Source: Gossypium raimondii | Lineage: Eukaryota > Streptophyta > Magnoliopsida > Malvales > Malvaceae | NCBI RefSeq assembly: GCF_025698545.1 | Contig: NC_068569.1 | Coordinates: forward strand, 6,758,001 to 6,822,000 | Direction: 5' to 3' | DNA: 64,000 nt | Part shown: positions 13,381 to 23,833 of the stretch, in pieces | Numbering within the stretch: the first letter of the stretch is position 1 | How the letters are laid out: each line of letters opens with the position of its first letter | The notes under the pieces: generated by a model | Told to the model about the DNA's origin: nothing | The model's database searches: none | The model's input: the letters and a program-made list of their open reading frames with translations, nothing else | Made by a program: the position numbers and the translations under genes

Positions 13381-14013
13381 TTTCAAACTTAAAAGCAGGG
13401 CATGAAAACAGAGTAGTAAGGAGGAAGCAATAAAGTTAGCTAAAAAAAAAGAAAAGGGGTGGTTTGAGTGAATTACAGATTGAGGAATAGCGAGGTAGCG
13501 GACAATGATGATTGTTACTGAAGCAGTCATTGCATTAGTCCTTACACCTTTTTAGGTTGTTGTTTCATGCGGACTTGGGAATGGTAGTTGACGAGTGATA
13601 GGTAGTTAGTTGAAGTCATAGCTTTGAAGTTGTGCTGCCGACCAATTCATCTTTTTCGGTCTTACCTGGTTTAGGTATTATTTTTTGGGTTTGAGCTGAT
13701 ACAGAATAATTTCTTTATGTTTGTGCGAGTGTTTTTCCTTGTTTTTAATATGATTTTGTTTCTACGCATAAAAAAGCTTACAACAATTAGTTTTCTTTTC
13801 TACTTCCTGTTACAAACAAGTAGGTGAATTACACATACTCCAGTATATAACTGTCTCCAATAGCATTCACTTAAAACAAACATCAAACCACGTGGCACAC
13901 ACATATTCATTGATCACTTTACAGGTGAGCATATAAATATGCTTGCTTCTCCCTCGTTTGCAACAGTCACTCCGAAACTTGGAGCAGGGAAGTAAGACAA
14001 GAAGAGTATAGAG
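13381..14013. promoter_or_regulatory. Shared upstream region between the RING gene and the 14.0 kb exon
   Basis: This 630-bp gap lies between divergent starts. It contains a palindromic G-box/ABRE-like site, CCACGTGGC, at 13888-13896, and a TATA-like catataaatatg at about 13930-13941. The TATA points towards the + strand exon at 14014. The RING gene start is 490 bp away on the other side. Confidence 0.5.
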
Positions 14014-14106
14014 ATGGAGAGATCAAAATCGCTGTTTCTCACTTTGCTTTGCTCTTTGATCCTTTTTAGATCTCCAATTCTCACTCGGGTTTACTATTCA
14101 ATTTGA
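14014..14106 (+). CDS. Orphan signal-peptide exon, possible truncated secreted-protein gene
   Basis: An ATG at 14014 opens a 30-codon frame ending at a stop at about 14104-14106. Its residues (MERSK, then a leucine-rich core LFLTLLCSLILF) look like a secretory signal peptide. A TATA-like box sits about 80 bp upstream, and a purine-rich leader precedes the ATG. The phrase tcgg|gtttac near 14090 could be a splice donor, so this may be the first exon of a gene whose remaining exons I could not find, or a gene fragment. I do not recognise a family. Either a real small secreted peptide or a relic is possible. Confidence 0.3.
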   Translation: MERSKSLFLTLLCSLILFRSPILTRVYYSI

Positions 14107-16267
14107 TTCTGCTCCTTTTAGTTCTGGGTTTTGTGAGTGTATTCTTTGATTATTGGGAGTTCCTTCAAGTTTGATTCGTTTGCCGAACTAATTGGCCCCC
14201 TAACTCCACTGTCAACAGCTCACTCTATCCTACTTTGAAGCTGGCAATACCCATCAAAACTGGCTAGCTACCAAACCGTTTCAATAGTTATTCAAACCAA
14301 TTCCAGGGTCTGCAAAGGAAGTCGGATGAATACAACATTAACACCAAGAATATTGTAAAAGCTCAAGTCATGAACCATAATACATAATACAAACAAATGA
14401 CGTATCGATCTTATCAATTAAATGTTTTTTAACATAAACTGAAGTCACCAACATATATATGAGAGGAATTTGAGAACTGGCATTTCTAGACTCTAGCTCA
14501 TTTAGAACACCCGAGGCAAATACATAACAAAGCAATTTATCAAAATCTCGGCATTGGTGCATTTTTCTGCTATCACTTCAAGCAAATAAATCCTCACCTT
14601 CCACACTTTCTCCCTTATCGCCAATTTTTCTTACATCAAATTTTAAGGAGGAGAACATGCTCAACGGTATCAAGATGACAATTGCCAATGACTGACACAA
14701 TAAACTACGTTTATCAGCAGATACTGGGCTTTATAGAATTGATGACCTGCTTCTGTAGATGAATAAGCTGGGGAGCTTGGCAGCATGATGTAAGATCCTG
14801 TACAAGTCAAATATGAAAACAATGATAGGAATACAAATAGATTACTTGATCAAAGAAACGCAATAGCATTATAAAAGGTTAAACATCACCATGAGCTGAG
14901 GATGGTGTTGTGCATTGAATAATTGGTGGACCATAATAATTGCATAAGTTCCATCATCATCATCATCAGCATCTGATTTTGCTATCAAAACATCAAAATG
15001 TTGTGACCAAAATGGCAATCATATGCATTCTAGTAAAACCGATAAGAAATACTCTCACTTCTTTAAGAGAGAAATTGGGGTCATCTATTGTGAATCCTAT
15101 AATGACTTCTTAAAGAAGCAACAGATTTACCTTCTGAAGAATGCAATCATTAAATTCGATTAACTAGGGGAAGAAGAAGATCAAGAGAAACAAAATTCAA
15201 AGAAGTAGGATCCTGGTGAAAAGAATATGCAGTAACATGTTATAGCATCATAAAATTGGAGAAGTGAATAAGTTGTTGAGTACAGCATACTAGGATCAGA
15301 CAGGGTAAGAATGAAGGGTACAACTGAACTTAGTGACAGTATATTATTCGCCAAAATCTGGCTTCTCGTCCCAAATTTCTGAACACTTCCAGAAGAAAAT
15401 ATACCCCAATTATGCCTCACAACAAGAACATGTTTAGCTTCCACCTCAATCAGTAGGCCCTAACCAGAAGTATATTATGACTTCAGAAACAACCATGTCA
15501 AACTTCTACAAGGTCTATTTTATATATTTTTCCAAGAATAATCTAGGAACTTAGTCATTACCATCCTCAAATTCGACATACTTCCTTACTAAATAATACC
15601 TACCATAAACCAATCTTCCATCACTTGGCAAAATAGTCACGATTTCAACAGAAAGCGCCATAGACTGTTAGCAGCATCCGTAACTAAAACCATCAACCAA
15701 GAGTAGTACGTTACAACCATGACTCCCACCCAAATAGCAATTCCAAATGCATGCACCACACATTCCACCTCCAGAAAATTAAAACTTTTCACAAAGATAC
15801 AAGAAATTAAAGAACACTAGTGAAGCTAAGAAAAACTTTACGAAGAGAAGAATCTTTAACAAAATGTGAATTGAGATTTGCTGCTATGATCCCACACCTG
15901 GTTAAATCTGCAAACAAAAGCTAAGATAAAGATGCAAACAGAGAAATACCTCATATTCGTCTGCCGAGTAGATTAAAGGCAGACTAGGAAGTCCAGCAGC
16001 TATAAAACCGAACAAACAAACACAAAATATTAAGCACAACCACCGTCAGCTTAACATTAAGCTTAAATGTGAAAACATGGTCCCATCAGAGTTCAGTTCA
16101 CAAATGACTTACAGTAAAACAAAGGACAACTTGACTCGTAAAAACAACAACTGAAAGTGAAACTTTTATTGAACAAAACAAACGACACACTGACACAAAC
16201 AACCTGACTAACAATGTAAAAGCTTGAACCTTAATCAGAAGACGAAAGCTAAAGGATTTTCGGAAAA
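14107..16267. other. Unresolved region downstream of ELF4, possibly long 3' transcribed region
   Basis: No protein family is recognisable on either strand. Composition is closer to UTR/intron than to the AT-rich intergenic parts. On the minus strand, downstream of ELF4, a possible donor (ATGAG|GTATTT, about 15957) and possible acceptors occur. Spliced 3'-UTR exons or a separate non-coding transcript are therefore conceivable, but this is inference only. Confidence 0.3.
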
Positions 16268-16672
16268 TTACTCGAATTCAGTTCGAGAGCGCCTGTTTTC
16301 CACCTTCCTGTTCCCTATCTTTTTGCGTTGACGAACCGTGTCCGAGAAATTGACCGATAAACCGGAGTAAATCTCGATGACCTTTGAGATATTTCCGTTG
16401 ATCTCCCGTATCAACCCGACGTTCTTAACAAGATTATCAGGAATCTTTGACTGGTGATTCTCGTTCACTTTCTTGATAAGTTCCCGGTTCTGATCCAATA
16501 CGGCCTGCGCCATCTTAAAGCTATAGCGTAGCGTATCCCAGACCTCCACGTCACACTCCTCGTCTTCCGTATCGTCTCCATCTCCGGCTCCGGCTCCGTT
16601 CGCCTTCCCCTCTCCGATATTGAAACGCTTGTTTTTGTTCTCGCAGGTGTCGGCCATAGCAGCCTCCACCAT
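16268..16672 (-). CDS. ELF4: EARLY FLOWERING 4 (ELF4) family, circadian evening-complex component
   Basis: This is a single-exon frame of 134 codons. ELF4 binds ELF3, which with LUX forms the evening complex that represses growth and clock genes at dusk in the nucleus. The whole DUF1313 domain is present at about residues 41-110: VWDTLRYSFKMAQAVLDQNR, then LIKKVNENHQSKIPDNLVKN, then GLIREINGNISKVIEIYSGL. These match the ELF4 signature (NHQS, DN, KNV, NGNISKV). The N-terminus is acidic with a GAGAGDGDD stretch, and the C-terminus is basic (RQRKK, RRSRTE), a plausible nuclear-localisation region. Two starts are possible, at 16672 and at 16657 (MADTCEN); the second gives 129 residues. Arabidopsis ELF4 is shorter (about 111 residues). 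Upstream motifs fit evening, light-activated expression. ELF4 versus ELF4-like cannot be settled without a tree. Confidence 0.93.
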   Translation of the reverse strand: MVEAAMADTCENKNKRFNIGEGKANGAGAGDGDDTEDEECDVEVWDTLRYSFKMAQAVLDQNRELIKKVNENHQSKIPDNLVKNVGLIREINGNISKVIEIYSGLSVNFSDTVRQRKKIGNRKVENRRSRTEFE

Positions 16673-16779
16673 AAATGAAGTTTTAGTCCGTCGTTTTTAT
16701 ATTAGCAACAAAATTTTGTTTGGTTTAATTATCTTTCTTTATTCTAATTTTTAGGGTTTAAAGTAATCGAATTAATACG

Positions 16780-16786
16780 ATTTATA
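16780..16786 (-). promoter_or_regulatory. TATA-like box of ELF4
   Basis: On the minus strand it reads TATAAAT, 108 bp upstream of the first ATG. A telo-box (AAACCCTAA on the minus strand, 16751-16759) lies just downstream of it, in a usual place for a transcription start. Confidence 0.5.
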
Positions 16787-16975
16787 TCTTGGGGTAAGAG
16801 AGAGATGCAATAGAAGCATCCAATCAAACATGCGGTATGACGGTCCAGTTATTTGGCTGCAGCGTAGAGTTTAACACTTGTTGAAAAAATATGATTGGCT
16901 TGTGAAAATGAGAGTTGTGTGACAGGATGTGAGGTTAAAAAACTTGTATTCGTCGTACGTTTTTTTTATTTGCTG

Positions 16976-16984
16976 AGATATTTT
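16976..16984 (-). promoter_or_regulatory. Evening element upstream of ELF4
   Basis: The minus strand reads AAAATATCT, an exact 9-bp evening element, 304 bp upstream of the ELF4 start. In Arabidopsis CCA1 and LHY bind this motif and repress ELF4 in the morning. A shorter related site, AAATATCT, lies at 17196-17203 on the plus strand. Confidence 0.7.
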
Positions 16985-17105
16985 TCAATCTTGACAAAAT
17001 TAATTAAAAATTAAATATCTGCCAACCAAGACATGGGGGAGAAAGATTTTTTTTTTTTTTAAAGTTCAGGGTCCATTTGTACGTGAACCGAATATTCACC
17101 AGAGC

Positions 17106-17112
17106 GCGCGTG
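17106..17112 (-). promoter_or_regulatory. FHY3/FAR1 binding site (FBS) upstream of ELF4
   Basis: The minus strand reads CACGCGC, the exact FBS core. In Arabidopsis, FHY3 and FAR1 activate ELF4 in daytime through this motif. It lies 434 bp upstream of the start, next to the evening element and an ACGT site. Confidence 0.6.
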
Positions 17113-17175
17113 GAATATCAATAACCCGACTGCCAATGTTAACGGATTAACGCTTGAAAGAAGTCTTTTCCAGCA

Positions 17176-17182
17176 TGACGTC
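17176..17182. promoter_or_regulatory. TGACGTC bZIP site upstream of ELF4
   Basis: The palindromic-core ACGT motif TGACGTC is of the type bound by HY5 and other bZIP factors. It sits about 70 bp from the FBS core, and a second ACGT core lies at about 16957. Confidence 0.5.
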
Positions 17183-17700
17183 GGATTCACGCAATAAATA
17201 TCTTTTATTACCAATTTATTCATAATATTTTGTTAATTTCGGAAAATATAGATTCGAGTATGTTGAAATACATTGATCTTTTATTTATAGGTTGGACAGA
17301 AATTATAAATAATTTTAAAATTAAGGTAAAAAACAAATATCACCAAAAGGATTAACAAATTTTGATACTCGGTCAATATTTTTTAATCTAATATAGACAC
17401 ATAATAATCATCTTAAATTCTATAAAAAACATTTGAATAGTTTATTCATTATTAACTCAGACAACTTCAATTATCAACTGAGTTGAATTCTGTTTTTAGA
17501 AACAAAGGTATTGGAGACAAATAATAAAGCTTATTTGTTATTAAGAGAAGAAAATGAGTTTTTACTCAAATAATAATAAGAAAAAAATCTAAATGGCATA
17601 TTGCAAGAATTATTTATCAAAATAATACATTCAAATGGGTGGAGGGTTGTGCATCCTGATTCTGACAAAAATTCAATAAAAAAAAAGGGGTATAGAGGTG

Positions 17701-17751
17701 TGGTGCCTATCTGATAGGCCGCACCAATGACCCCTATCTGATAGGCGGCAC
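17701..17751. repeat. Palindromic cassettes in TIR element A
   Basis: Two palindromes occur in tandem: one centred in tggtgcctatctgatagg (17701-17726) and a second at 17731-17751 of the form CCTATCTGATAGG followed by cggcac. On the minus strand they encode the repeated pentapeptide A-Y-Q-I-G. Confidence 0.8.
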
Positions 17752-18119
17752 ATGACATACCTAGTATTCCCCCCCTCATCTGGCTCATTTTAAATATTTA
17801 TCAAAATACTTAAATTTTATATATTGCTTTTAATTACAAAAAAATACCAAACAGTTTTGTTCACATCATATTTTTTGTTATATTACATTAACAAAATAAA
17901 TATATCTTATAAATTCCAACTCAAACTCCAACTCAATGGTCCCGTTCACAAATTCCATCTCAATGGTTTAATCTTTTACCTACATAAAAAAACAAAAAAA
18001 TTAAAATAATAAAATAATATGCCAATAAAAATATAACAAAACATAACATAAACGATACATAATAAATACAAATATTTTTATTATTATTTTAAAATGATAA
18101 TAATTAAAATGTTTTGGTT

Positions 18120-18147
18120 TAAAATATAATATATATATATATATATA
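18120..18147. repeat. (AT)n microsatellite
   Basis: A run of AT dinucleotides lies inside TIR element A. Confidence 0.8.
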
Positions 18148-18804
18148 ATAACATGTCAACTTAATTATTGTCAAAAATATAATTTTTTGCTTAGAACTTC
18201 AAAAAAATTTATTTTTAATATTTATAAAAACATAAAATAAAATTTAAAACATAAACTCTTATTCTCAATTATAAAATCTTAAAAATTAGAACATATACAC
18301 TATTTCCTAATTTATCTCATAAATTCCAAATTCCATATCAATGGTCTCATCTTTTACCTAAATAAAAATAAAAAATAATATTAAAATAATCAAAACAACA
18401 TGCCAAATAAATTTCTTAAAAAAAAATCTAAAACACACATAACAAATAAATTACATAAAAAAATAAAATATTCTTTGTACATAACATAAATAGGCTTTTT
18501 TACTTTAATAAACATTAAAAATAAATTATGAATGAATGAAAATATAAAATAAATACAAACATACATTAATAGCTCTTTTTAACTAAATAATACCTTACAA
18601 AAATGAGTCGGATGGGGGAGTGTTGGGGGAGAAAATACTAGGTGTGCCGCCTATATCTTTTTTTTTTTTTTAACAAAATTGTGTCAAAATCAGGATGATA
18701 CTGACTATGCACCACCCTCCACCCATTTGAATGTACCATTTTGGTACATAATTCTTACAACATACCATTTAAGTTTTTTTTAATATTATTTAGGTAAAAA
18801 ACCC

Positions 18805-19453
18805 GAACCCAATTAATGAAAGGAATTTAAGTATCTTAAAAAGAAAATTTTGATAGAAATTTGAATCTCAAATTCTGAATCCAGCTCAAACTAGTTGGAG
18901 CCTCAATTTCAAGATTGAGCTTGAAAACGCAGCATCTTCGTTACTTTGACAGTGCACCTGGGAAGTAAAAGGAAGTCTACACATTAGATAAAAATAAAAG
19001 GTTAAAACATGCTGTTAATCCATGTACTTTGAAAAAAATTTAAAATTTAATTTTTGTAGTTATAATGTGAAAAATTAAGTCCTATTTTTTGTTACAAATA
19101 TCAGTTGAGGTACTAAAATCGTAAGTTATGATCAATTGACAAATTTTGACAAAAATTATCAAAGATAATAATGATTGGATTAAAATTTTAAATAAAAATA
19201 TATATATTTTTTGTAAGTATAAAGACTAATAACATAATTTAAGCGAGAATGAAAATAGAGAAATACGGCACACCATTTATTGCCATTGACATTCGCGACT
19301 TTGATTAAATGATTAAGAAAGGTAAAGAGATTTCTTCAATAGCCAAATTAATAAAAGAATATAGTTCTCTGGTTATGCTTATGGTGTACCCTAAAAGAGA
19401 AATTATTAGATGCCCATTATAATCTCTTCTATACTTCACTTTGTTTTTCTGTA
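18805..19453. other. AT-rich intergenic
   Basis: No gene is seen. Phrases such as 'gctgttaatccatgtac' and 'ttgacaaattttgacaaaaa' (near 19010-19160) recur elsewhere in the window (for example 56520-56860) and mark a short dispersed repeat. Confidence 0.4.
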
Positions 19454-19839
19454 TGTAAAAAAATAAAATGTCAGTAGTGACAATATATCGCAAAGAAAAG
19501 ATAAATAAAAATAAAGAACACACTGATTTTTACGTGGAAACCCTTTCGGGAAAAAATTATGGGCAGAGGAGAATAAAATTCACTATGTCAAAATTCGAAT
19601 AATTACAAGAGAAGTAGACTATATCTATTTATAGACTTGTAAAACCATATTCTAATAGGAGTGTAGTAAAATTTAAACACCTTATTCTAATCAATATCAA
19701 ATAGATGGAGTTTAATAAGGTTTAAAAAACTTTATTCTAAAATAAAATAAAAAAGTGTAGTTCTATATTGATTTTACTTTTATTTTATTTTACTACTGTA
19801 TTTTATTTAAATAAGGATTCAAGTCACTAAATTCTAACA
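19454..19839 (-). repeat. 3' LTR of the copia remnant
   Basis: The minus-strand start TGTTAGAATTTAGTG directly follows the polypurine tract. A phrase reading acgtggaaaccctttcggg on the plus strand is the typical R/U5 part of this LTR class. The outer end (TG on the plus strand near 19454) is a guess. Confidence 0.6.
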
Positions 19840-19941
19840 ATCTCCACATTGACACGAATTCTCAATGAACAAGTTCTTCATTGCGAACTCTCAATGAACA
19901 AGTTTTCCACATTTTCCATAAAACCCCTTAAGGGTTTAACT

Positions 19942-20295
19942 TCAACAATGAACAACAACCATGTCTAAGCAATACTCAAACTTGGTTATAGGAAGTGACT
20001 TAGTCATCATATCTGCAGGATTTTCATGAGTAGTAATTTTGCTCACAACAATATCACCACGAGTAATAACATCATGAACAAAATGATACTGAACATCAAT
20101 GTGTTTTGTTCTCTCATGAAACATTTGATCTTTTGTAAGGAAGATGGCACTCTGACTGTCACAAAATGCTGTATCGATTTGAAGGTCTTCATTGAGTTCA
20201 CTAAAGAGTCGCTTCAACCAAATAGCTTCTTTACAAGCCTCAATAATCGCCATGTACTCAACTTCAGTGGTAGACAAAGCGACTGTAGTTTGCAA
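19942..20295 (-). pseudogene. Copia RNase H domain fragment
   Basis: The frame contains the family hallmarks [25 protein letters not shown], a CDSQSAIFL stretch, [16 protein letters not shown] and the ADMMTKSLP end, as in the C-terminus of copia polyproteins. The upstream half of the domain ([19 protein letters not shown]) lies in another frame at 20214-20552, so a frameshift separates them. Confidence 0.9.
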
Positions 20296-20473
20296 AGTGG
20301 CTTTCCAGCTGATTGCACAACCTCTGATGTAAAGACATAACCTGTGAGAGATCTTCTTCTATCAAGGTCTCCAGCAAAATCAGCATCAACATACCTAATG
20401 ACTCCATCTCTAGTTCTTCCAAACTGTAAGAAAACATCAGTAGTACCTCGTAAGTATCTTAAAATCCACTGAA

Positions 20474-21723
20474 CTACTTTCCAATGTTCTTTACTGGGAT
20501 TCGCCATGTATCTGCTAGCTGCACTGCATATGATAAATCTAGACATAAACAAACCATAGCATACATGAGAGATCCCACTACACTAGAGTATGGAACATGT
20601 GAAATGTACTCAATCTCATCATTTGATTGTGGAGACAAAGCCGATGAAAGTCTGAAATGGGCTGCTAAAGGAGTACTAATAGGCTTAACACTCTGCATAT
20701 TGAACCTGCAAAGAACTTTCTCAATGTACCCTTCTAACTTAGGTACAATTTACTTACTTTTCTATCTCTAAGAATCTCTATACCAAGTATCTTCTTTACT
20801 GATTCCAAATCTTTCATCTCAAATTCTTCACTTAGTTGGGATTTACCTTTCTTATCTCTCATTTATCTTTTGCTACTATCAACATGTCATCAACATAAAG
20901 GAGTAAATACATAAAAGAACCATCACTGTTTTTCTTAAAGTAAACACAACTGTCAAAGCTACTTTTTTTGAAATCATGAGAAGTCATAAAGGAATCAAAC
21001 CTCTTATACCACTGTTTTGGTGACTGTTTCAAACTGTAAAGGGACTTTTTCAGCAAGCAAACATAGTCCCTTTTTTCCGAGACTATAAAACCCTCTGGTT
21101 GTTGCATGTAAATATCCTCCTCAAGTTCTCCATTCAAAAATATAGTTTTTACATCTAACTGCTCAATCTCCAAATCGTGCATTGCCACAATACCAAGAAA
21201 ATCTCGAATTGAACTATGTTTCACAACTAGGGAGAACACATCTGTGAAGTCCACTCCTGGAATTTGACTGTAACCCTTTGCAACAAACCTTGCTTTATAT
21301 CTGGGTTCTTCAACTTTTGGAGTCCCTTCTTTTTTTTTTAAACATCCATTTACAACGAACACTCTTTTTACCTTTAGGAAGTTTCACAAGATCTCATGTT
21401 CTGTTTTTGTGGAGTGATTCCATCTCCTTTTGCATAGCAAACATCTACTTTTCTGAGTCTTCATAGCTAACCGCCTCAGAATAATTAGATGGCTCTTGGT
21501 TTACATTTATATCTTCAACCACATTTAAAGCATAAGCAACTAAATCAGCCTCGGCATACTTGTTTGGAGGTTTAATTTCTCTTCTAGTTCTGTTTTTGGC
21601 GATAGAGTATTGTGGTGAATAAGCAACTCTGTTCTGAATTTTTGTACTGGCTTGAGAAGTTGACTCTGTTCTAGATTCTAGATTAATCTGATACTCCACC
21701 TGCTTTTGAAAAATGAAATTCAT
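20474..21723 (-). pseudogene. Copia reverse transcriptase, frameshifted
   Basis: The frame at 20859-21362 carries KARFVAKGYSQIPGVDFTDV, LEIEQLDVKTIFLNGELEED and the catalytic YVDDMLI. The upstream part (21445-21723) carries the R-R-E-I-K-P-P-N linker that precedes RVT_2. Downstream frames (20474-20698 and 20214-20552) continue with the copia connection region in shifted registers. So the catalytic site survives but the polyprotein is broken at several points. At 21723 the reading breaks off, next to the LTR insertion at 21785. Confidence 0.88.
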
Positions 21724-22464
21724 GCAATTTAAATTCTTATCCCAACCCTAGATATTTTCATATATATCAATAGCAGCCCATGAATGTAACACCCCCAACC
21801 CGTATCCCTCACCGGAACTAGGTTACGGAGCATTACTGGAGATTACAGATCAAACAGACAGAAATCTCAAACATTTTATATCATCAAAACAAGTCATCAA
21901 AGCATCATTTTAATCCAAACTATAAACTCTCCAAAATAGATCTTATAACTTCATTTACAATCAAACCATAAAATAACTAATATTTAGACACTCTAGGTAC
22001 ATGCCGATACAAAGAAATAAACATCACTATATTTGAGTTCGGGATCGTTGTTGGATGCTGAATCAGCAATCAAACTTAAGTACTTAACCTGCGCACAGAA
22101 AACAAAACCGTACACTGAGTAAAAAACTCAGTGGTATTTCTATAATTCAAATATTTAAAAATAAAATAATAAAATATGTATAATAAAATGTTAAGCACAA
22201 TTGAACATTTAAAATCACACAATACTCAATTTTCATCACTTGCTATATGTAATACCTTTCCATAATTTATTCACGTACCATTTAAACAATGGCACTATCC
22301 ATTCCACAATCAATTTATGAGTATATAACTCGTGTATTCCATGTATTTACAACATATTTCACATTCTATTTTCAATTTACTATCTCATATTCTTATTCTT
22401 AGCCCAAAGTAAATTTTATAAAACACACCGGATATACGGAACAAATACAAAGGTGCATTGTTAT

Positions 22465-22590
22465 GCACTAATGAATAGAGAGCATTGAAGTGCTATACAG
22501 AGAGCACAGATGTGCTAAACGGAGAGCACTGACGTGCTAGTAATCAAAGAGCACCAACGTGCTAGTAATCAGAGAGCGCGCTAAAGTTCC
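22465..22590. repeat. Tandem GAGCAC...GTGCTA repeats inside the solo LTR
   Basis: About five to six units of roughly 22-25 bp are seen. Each carries gagcac and, a few bases on, gtgcta, so every unit is itself a small dyad. Unit sequence differs from the array at 1345-1505 in the related LTR. Confidence 0.8.
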
Positions 22591-23523
22591 TTAATGGCAT
22601 GCAACTAATATCCCAGTAGTTCTAAATTTCATCTACTTGGGCATTAAGGCTGAATTTTATACATATAAAAAATAATTGAATTATCATATTTGCACAATTT
22701 CACATTTACACATATATATTCATAATATATATTCCACTTTAATTCAACCAATATAATTTCATCACTTATCAAGACAATCCATTTCAATTATAAAAAAACA
22801 ATAATTCTCACCTCAATCACTTACCATAACATTTAATTAAAAATACAACAATTAATAATTAGATTCGGATTATAGAAATACAAACCAGGAATTCCGAGCT
22901 ATACCTCGTCGACTATATTTTTTCCCTTTTTTAGTTGAGAATTCCGGTACAACGATTGCTACGGAATTAAAACAATTAAAAATCATCAATACAACACCAT
23001 TCAATCTCACATTAAATATTTCAATTTTTACTCAATATTTGCCTAAATTCTAATTTAGTCCCTGAACCGAGACTAATTTTTATTCTCAAAATTAATTTCA
23101 TATTTTCATTCCATTCCACTTTAAACTAATTTAATTCTCTAATTTCACCATAAATCTCTAATTTTAAATTCTCTCAATTTAGTCCTATTAATTCAAAACG
23201 TATGTTTTATTTTACAAATCAATCTTTTACTAACTTCTAACTTGAAATTCAATCAATTTAACCCTAATTCATCAATTAATTCAAGATGAACAACATCTAA
23301 AATTTTACTAACTTTCAAAATTTCAACATAAATCAAGTAGTATTTTGTTCTAGGATTCCAAAAACTCAAAATTATAAGAAAAGAGATTAAATTGACTTAC
23401 CAAATTAAGTTTGAACCTCAAAACCCCAATTCTCCTTTTTTTTCTTTTCTTTCTCCTTTCTCCTTCTCTGTTTCGTTTTTCAATTTTGTTTCTTTTCTTC
23501 TTTTCTATTCTTTTATTTCATTT

Positions 23524-23527
<4 letters not shown>

Positions 23528-23565
<38 letters not shown>
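23528..23565. repeat. (AT)19 microsatellite
   Basis: An uninterrupted AT dinucleotide run of about 38 bp lies within the solo LTR. Confidence 0.9.
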
Positions 23566-23568
<3 letters not shown>

Positions 23569-23805
23569 AATAATATAACAATATCTTAGATATTTTATAT
23601 ATTTTAAATTAAAAATATCTTAGATATTTCTTTTGTTATGTCGCCTCAATTTTAGAAAAAGGCATAATTGCCTTTTTGGTCCTTTTAACTTTTCTTTAAT
23701 CTTTAATTAAACTTTTATCTCTATTGCAATTTAATCCTTTTAATCAATTAACCATCGAAACATTAAAATTTCTTAACGAAACTTTAATACCACCTTAATG
23801 ACACT

Positions 23806-23833
23806 CCGTAAATATTTATAAAAATATTTACGG
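23806..23833. repeat. 28-bp palindrome with TATA core in the solo LTR
   Basis: The arms are CCGTAAATATTT and its complement, around a short AT loop. On the minus strand it includes TATAAATA. The identical 28 bp recurs at 24680-24707 in the neighbouring LTR fragment. Confidence 0.85.

Larger units (their letters stand above)
17556..18804. mobile_element. 1.25-kb non-autonomous TIR element (copy A)
   Basis: The two ends are long inverted repeats. The left end begins gagtttttactcaaataat; the right end, read on the minus strand, begins gggttttttacctaaataat. Inward, both continue through ...ttcaaatgggtggagggt..., tgcat and tcctgatt, and then a ctagtatt stretch, giving about 230 bp of imperfect TIR on each side. 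The outer motif is the same as that of the element at 61912-63171, and both carry CCTATYTGNNAGGC-type palindromes. No transposase is present. No clear target duplication was found, so the ends may be off by a few bases. Long TIRs suggest a Mutator-like family, but this is inference. Confidence 0.75.

Noticed and set aside
13381-13530. Upstream in-frame ATG at 13530 for the APD gene
   Set aside because: It would add 50 residues with a hydrophobic stretch not expected in this family. The start at 13380 fits better, although it cannot be excluded.
17531-17788. 85-codon minus-strand frame as a real protein
   Set aside because: It spans the TIR and palindromes of element A. The repeated AYQIG comes from palindromic DNA, with no evidence of a gene.
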